NCBI RefSeq assembly: GCF_003123685.1
Contig: NZ_QCYJ01000021.1
Span: forward strand, 1-64,000
DNA from: Nocardia aurea
GTDB taxonomy: Bacteria; Actinomycetota; Actinomycetes; Mycobacteriales; Mycobacteriaceae
Direction: 5' to 3'
Length of the DNA: 64,000 nucleotides
Part shown: positions 62,287-64,000 of the stretch, piece after piece
Numbering within the stretch: the stretch's first letter is position 1
Layout: each line of letters opens with the position of its first letter
Program-made: the position numbers and the translations under genes
Notes under the pieces: generated by a model
Told to the model about the DNA's origin: nothing
Seen by the model: only the letters and a program-made list of their open reading frames with translations
Databases searched by the model: none

Positions 62287-63242
62287 GAGGCGGTCTCGGT
62301 CAGTTGTAGGAAGACCTCGTCGAGCGAGGGCTGCCGCAGACCGATGTCGACGACATCGATTCCCGCGCCGCGCAATCGCGCGATCACCTCGGCGACCGTC
62401 GCCATGCCGTCCGGGGCGCGGACGACCAGACGCGGATGTGCCTGCGCCCCCGAGGCGGTGCCGTCTTCGGGCGCCTCGACCAGTTCCAGCCCGTCGAGCA
62501 GATCGATGACCCGTGCGGTGTCACCACGTTCGACGAGGGTCACCTCGCAGACGGCCGCTCCGACCTGTTGTTTCAACTGTCCCGGGGTGCCCGCCGCGAC
62601 GACCGATCCCCTGTTCAGCATCACGATGTGATCTGCCAGCCGGTCGGCTTCCTCCAGATACTGCGTGGTCAGCAGGATGGTGATGCCCTCGGCCCGCAGG
62701 GCTGCGACGGTGTCCCACACCGATGCCCGGCTGCGCGGGTCCAGACCCGTCGTCGGCTCGTCGAGGAACAACACCTCGGGCCGGGTGACCAGCGCGCTCG
62801 CGATATCCACGCGTCGCCTCATGCCGCCGGACAGAGTCGCGACCCGCCGATCGCGTTCGGCGCCGAGGTCGAATTGCTCGACCAGTTCGTCGATCCTGAC
62901 CTTCAGTTCGCGACCGCGCAAACCGGTGAGACGCCCGAACACCGCCAGGTTCTCCACGGCGGTGAGTCCTTCGTCCAGCGAGGCGTACTGTCCGGTGAGC
63001 GACACCAGTTCGCGGACCCGGGCCGCCTCGCCGACCACGTCGTGCCCGCAGATCCTGGCGTGACCCGAGCTCGGACGTTGCAGGGTCGACAGAAGGGTGA
63101 CCGTCGTCGTCTTGCCGCTGCCGTTGGGACCGAGGAGGCCGAGTACCTCCCCTCGCGCCACCTCGAGCGAAATGCCCTTCAGAGCGGACACTTCGCCATA
63201 GTTCTTCACCAGGTCCACGACCTCGATCGCGGGTGTGGTCAC
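62283..63242 (-). CDS. DrrA-type ABC exporter ATPase
   Basis: The 319-residue ATPase has Walker A GLLGPNGSGKTTTVTLLS, signature ATLSGGMRRRVDIASALV, Walker B EVLFLDEPTTGLD, the switch His replaced by Gln in LTTQYLEEAD (as in DrrA) and the C-terminal DrrA extension ending RQPSLDEVFLQLT. It leads the exporter operon. A near-consensus iron box lies about 140 bases upstream (63383-63401), so expression should rise under iron limitation together with the siderophore genes. Confidence 0.93.
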   Translation of the reverse strand: MTTPAIEVVDLVKNYGEVSALKGISLEVARGEVLGLLGPNGSGKTTTVTLLSTLQRPSSGHARICGHDVVGEAARVRELVSLTGQYASLDEGLTAVENLAVFGRLTGLRGRELKVRIDELVEQFDLGAERDRRVATLSGGMRRRVDIASALVTRPEVLFLDEPTTGLDPRSRASVWDTVAALRAEGITILLTTQYLEEADRLADHIVMLNRGSVVAAGTPGQLKQQVGAAVCEVTLVERGDTARVIDLLDGLELVEAPEDGTASGAQAHPRLVVRAPDGMATVAEVIARLRGAGIDVVDIGLRQPSLDEVFLQLTETAS

Positions 63243-63382
63243 TTCGGCTCCTTCCGGCGGCGTCCTGTCCCGTGCACCGTCGACGGTGCTGTGGACAGCC
63301 GCGCGCCCTGCGAATCGGCATTCGACGACATCGCGCTCGCTCCTCCGATCGGATGGTCCCGACCTTCGGGTCCACGCCTGGG

Positions 63383-63401
63383 TTAGGTTAGACTAACCTT
63401 G
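63383..63401. promoter_or_regulatory. Strong IdeR/DtxR iron box upstream of the exporter operon
   Basis: TTAGGTTAGACTAACCTTG matches TTAGGTTAGGCTAACCTAA at 16 of 19 positions by eye, with an intact inverted repeat AGGTTAG/CTAACCT. It is the best iron box in the window and sits in the divergent region between the exporter and the Mtb12-like gene. Confidence 0.8.
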
Positions 63402-63518
63402 CAATCCCTGTCGCGACAGACCCTGGCTCATCGACATCGTGAATCGCGGTGCCCGAGCGGAATTTCGGTAGCCGCGATTGCGCCGGCGGCCCGGCCGCGA
63501 GATCCGGGTCGGAAAAAC

Positions 63519-63554
63519 TTAGGGTTGACTTGCCTAACTCGAGGTCGTTAACGT
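63519..63554 (+). promoter_or_regulatory. Iron box overlapping the promoter of the Mtb12-like gene
   Basis: TTAGGGTTGACTTGCCTAA (63519-63537) keeps both TTAGG and CCTAA ends and 14 of 19 consensus positions. It contains a -35-like TTGACT (63525-63530). A -10-like TAACGT (63549-63554) follows after 18 bases. Repressor bound to the box would cover the -35 element. Confidence 0.6.
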
Positions 63555-63686
63555 TACGTTTGCCCGAGTGGGTTTCGCTCTGTCGAGAGCACACTCGAGC
63601 AGCGTCGGCGGACGAGGCGAGCACTGATCGTGTCGCGAATACCGACCCGCCGCGTTCTCTCGCTCGCTGGTTCAAGAAGGGCTGCC

Positions 63687-64000
63687 ATGCCGAAAGTCAT
63701 CAGATTAGCCGTCGTCTGTATTCTCACCGCTCTCGTGGGATTGGCCTCGGCTCAACCAGCTTCGGCTGATGTGTCGATTCGGGATTCCACGGTCTCGGAC
63801 CTGTACGTCCGGGCCGATGCGCCGTCGGCCGCCCAGATCGAAAAGCAATTCGCCGCGTTCTGGAACCCGAATATCTCCCTCGAGCCCAAGATCGAGGTGA
63901 GCTACAACGGGCCGAGCGCCCGAGACGCGCTCGAGCGTGTGATGCAGACCAGCACGACCATGGACTTCTTCTCCATCCAGGGACGAGTCTCCGGCCCGAT
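63687..64000 (+). CDS. Mtb12-like secreted protein (partial, runs off the window)
   Basis: The visible 104 residues begin with a Sec signal peptide (IRLAVVCILTALVGLASAQP, cleavage near ASA-DV). A helix-strand pattern follows: PSAAQIEKQFAAFWNPNISL, then KIEVSYNGPSARDALERVM. This resembles the mycobacterial low-molecular-weight antigen Mtb12 family, in which a P-T/S-A-A-Q-L...L-x-D/N-P-N-V/I-S segment is conserved. The ATG is preceded by AAGAAGG. The iron box in its promoter suggests induction under iron limitation. The C-terminus lies outside the window. Confidence 0.75.
   Translation, partial: MPKVIRLAVVCILTALVGLASAQPASADVSIRDSTVSDLYVRADAPSAAQIEKQFAAFWNPNISLEPKIEVSYNGPSARDALERVMQTSTTMDFFSIQGRVSGP

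Noticed and set aside
63387..63675. Reverse 95-codon open frame in the divergent iron-box region
   Set aside because: It spans both iron boxes and the promoter of the Mtb12-like gene and has no start signal.
1..64000. CRISPR arrays, insertion sequences, tRNA or rRNA genes
   Set aside because: No regularly spaced repeats, transposase motifs, tRNA cloverleaf signatures with conserved GGTTCGAATCC-type arms or rRNA stretches were recognised by eye; a dedicated search could still find weak cases.

Overview
The window reads as chromosomal DNA of a high-GC actinomycete of the Nocardia/Mycobacterium group (order Mycobacteriales). The signs are strongly GC-biased third codon positions, many GTG starts, ATGA/GTGA stop-start overlaps, DtxR/IdeR-type iron boxes, an Mtb12-like secreted antigen and Nocardia-style short secreted proteins. 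No rRNA, tRNA, CRISPR array, insertion sequence or phage gene was seen.

Layout. (1) 1-4.4 kb: the 3' tail of a cut-off gene, a small hypothetical gene, and a coupled pair encoding a membrane-anchored protein and a secreted beta-propeller-like protein. (2) 4.4-14.6 kb: a compact biosynthetic cluster. It has a fully reducing single-module type I PKS (KS-AT-DH-ER-KR-ACP), an alpha-oxoamine synthase overlapping its stop codon, a GNAT acyltransferase and a divergent P450. The logic is a reduced polyketide chain released with an amino acid as an alpha-amino ketone, then probably N-acylated and oxidised. (3) 14.8-29.4 kb: ordinary accessory genes. These are a frameshifted small gene, a GNAT plus flavoprotein pair, an ArsR-DUF2071 operon with a clear leaderless promoter and operator, secreted proteins, an ABC exporter with a two-component system, a PASTA lipoprotein, a flavin-reductase-like protein, a nuclease-like protein and a CYTH-like protein. 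(4) 29.7-40.1 kb: a fatty acid alpha-dioxygenase, a catalase-like protein, a large LuxR-type ATPase regulator, and a set of serine hydrolases without signal peptides (trypsin/alpha-beta-hydrolase fusion, V8-like protease, subtilase). A recurring inverted repeat, GAGTAG-N4-CTACTC, lies upstream of several of these genes and may tie them into one regulon. (5) 40.4-42.7 kb: a toroid-like membrane protein and an orphan CooC-like ATPase.

(6) 43.2-63.7 kb: an iron-controlled siderophore locus and the main find. Ten genes run from an NRPS with the order ArCP-Cy-A-PCP-GNAT, through an IucA/IucC synthetase, a cytosolic penicillin-acylase homologue, a free condensation domain, a PLP decarboxylase, a diamine N-hydroxylase, an ACP, an acyl-CoA dehydrogenase and a WS/DGAT-like acyltransferase, to a fatty-acyl AMP ligase. 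They end at a perfect 14-bp-stem terminator. A three-gene DrrABC-type exporter converges on this terminator and has its own iron box. The gene set combines the phenolic-azoline head of mycobactin/nocobactin, the N-hydroxydiamine/dicarboxylate logic of desferrioxamine/rhizobactin and the ACP-borne (possibly unsaturated) acyl tail of mycobactin. Nocardichelin-type hybrids have that architecture. Salicylate synthesis and salicylate activation genes are absent here and must act from elsewhere. The window ends inside an Mtb12-like gene preceded by another iron box.
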